From the NCBI GenBank assembly GCA_041687475.1, contig JAWLBW010000036.1, positions 1 through 22,040 on the forward strand: a DNA stretch of 22,040 nucleotides. Direction: 5' to 3'. Shown piece after piece: positions 21,662 through 22,040 of this stretch. The notes under the pieces were generated by a model, which had not been told where the DNA came from, did not search any database, and saw nothing but the letters and a program-made list of their open reading frames with translations. Each line of letters opens with the position of its first letter. Position 1 is the stretch's first letter. The position numbers were made by a program, and so were the translations under genes. The stretch comes from JAWLBW01 sp041687475 (lineage in GTDB: Bacteria > J088 > JAWLBW01).

Positions 21662-21696
21662 AACTTACCTATCACTTCTCACCTCTCACCTATCAC
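21662..21696. repeat. 7-bp tandem array YTMTCAC x5
   Basis: Contiguous 7-bp units AACTTAC, CTATCAC, TTCTCAC, CTCTCAC, CTATCAC end about 27 bp before the mdh -10 element. Confidence 0.8.
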
Positions 21697-21719
21697 TCTC
21701 GTCCGCACGTGCCGCACTG

Positions 21720-21728
21720 TGTTATACT
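21720..21728 (+). promoter_or_regulatory. Extended -10 promoter of mdh
   Basis: TGT-TATACT (TG at 21720-21721, hexamer 21723-21728) is an extended -10 with 5 of 6 matches and no clear -35. The predicted start near 21736 leaves a leader of about 48 nt that ends in the Shine-Dalgarno AAAAGGAG. Confidence 0.65.
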
Positions 21729-21783
21729 GAACGATTAACCCCTTGAGCGCTCACTCTATCTTTCCCCCAAAAGGAGAACGCTG

Positions 21784-22040
21784 ATGGCTCGCAAGAAAAT
21801 CGCTTTGGTCGGCGCCGGTCAGATCGGCGGCACGATGGCCCTTCTCGCCGCGCAGAAAGGTCTGGGCGACGTGGTGCTCGTCGACATCGCCGAAGGTGTG
21901 CCCCAGGGTAAGGCCCTCGACATCATGGAAGGCCGTCCGGTCATTCCTTCGAACGTCGACCTTACCGGCACCAACAACTACGCCGACATGAAAGGCGCCG
22001 ACGTCGTCATCGTGACCGCAGGCCTGCCGCGCAAGCCCGG
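21784..22040 (+). CDS. mdh: Malate dehydrogenase (5' part, cut by window end)
   Basis: The first 85 codons of an LDH-type malate dehydrogenase, the NAD-dependent TCA-cycle enzyme that oxidises malate to oxaloacetate. The Rossmann motif GAGQIGG spans residues 10-16. Asp34 at the end of the second strand indicates NAD rather than NADP. The segment ends in VTAGLPRKPG, typical of the Mdh/LDH coenzyme loop. The start has a strong Shine-Dalgarno sequence, AAAAGGAG, 7 bp before the ATG. The rest, including the catalytic His and substrate Arg residues, lies beyond the window, so malate versus lactate specificity rests on overall resemblance. Confidence 0.92.
   Translation, partial: MARKKIALVGAGQIGGTMALLAAQKGLGDVVLVDIAEGVPQGKALDIMEGRPVIPSNVDLTGTNNYADMKGADVVIVTAGLPRKP

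Larger units (their letters stand above)
21324..21783. other. Repeat-rich intergenic region upstream of mdh
   Basis: I find no credible gene in 460 bases. The region holds the 8-bp array (21373-21428), which degenerates into a 16-bp repeat to about 21481. A hairpin (21479-21512), a 7-bp array (21662-21696) and the mdh promoter and leader follow. The stretch 21513-21660 shows nothing I can name. Confidence 0.65.

Noticed and set aside
21564..21746. 60-residue plus-strand frame before mdh
   Set aside because: It covers the 7-bp array and the mdh -10 region, with no Shine-Dalgarno sequence and no coding bias.

Overview
This is a high-GC bacterial chromosome segment with a largely housekeeping gene set. 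The organism is probably a diderm. Several proteins carry lipoprotein or Tat-type signals, and the window has a periplasmic-type copper nitrite reductase, a SCO-family protein, a DUF4388/J-domain/TPR protein and a DUF2288 protein. That mix suggests a deltaproteobacterial or Myxococcota-like lineage, or a neighbouring candidate phylum. There is no rRNA or marker gene good enough for a firm placement, and I see no phage, IS element, tRNA or CRISPR array.

Layout. The left third (60-6245) lies on the minus strand. It holds replicative helicase dnaB, then a denitrification cluster read in the order nirK, nirV, SCO1-like, and upstream of it a separate YhbW-like flavin monooxygenase. From 6621 most genes are on the plus strand: a PHP-domain protein and coaE; trmB (minus), which overlaps coaE tail to tail; a two-gene GMC-type dehydrogenase (Tat small subunit plus FAD/4-Cys large subunit); glnE; an operon of a DUF4388-DnaJ-TPR protein, ilvE and a SAM methyltransferase; an M19 dipeptidase lipoprotein ending in a clear hairpin terminator; DUF2288 (minus); a flavin monoamine oxidase; and the first 257 bases of mdh.

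How genes work together. NirK is an AniA-like two-cupredoxin lipoprotein fused to a C-terminal cytochrome c domain, so it carries its own electron-entry module. NirV and a SCO copper chaperone follow in the same transcription unit, and an FNR/NNR-like box lies about 200 bp upstream. GlnE, IlvE, Mdh and CoaE are core nitrogen, carbon and cofactor functions. The Tat small subunit and the GMC flavoprotein should form one periplasmic dehydrogenase.

Two features of the DNA itself stand out. First, intergenic spaces hold degenerate short tandem arrays with strict 7-bp or 8-bp periods but different unit sequences at each locus, plus one 19-bp array. Two 8-bp arrays flank the monoamine oxidase gene in opposite orientation. 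Second, four genes that start transcription units have a -10-like hexamer exactly 7 nt before the start codon and no Shine-Dalgarno sequence, which predicts leaderless mRNAs. Other genes in the window (mdh, coaE, the SCO1-like gene, nirK, dnaB) have ordinary Shine-Dalgarno sequences.
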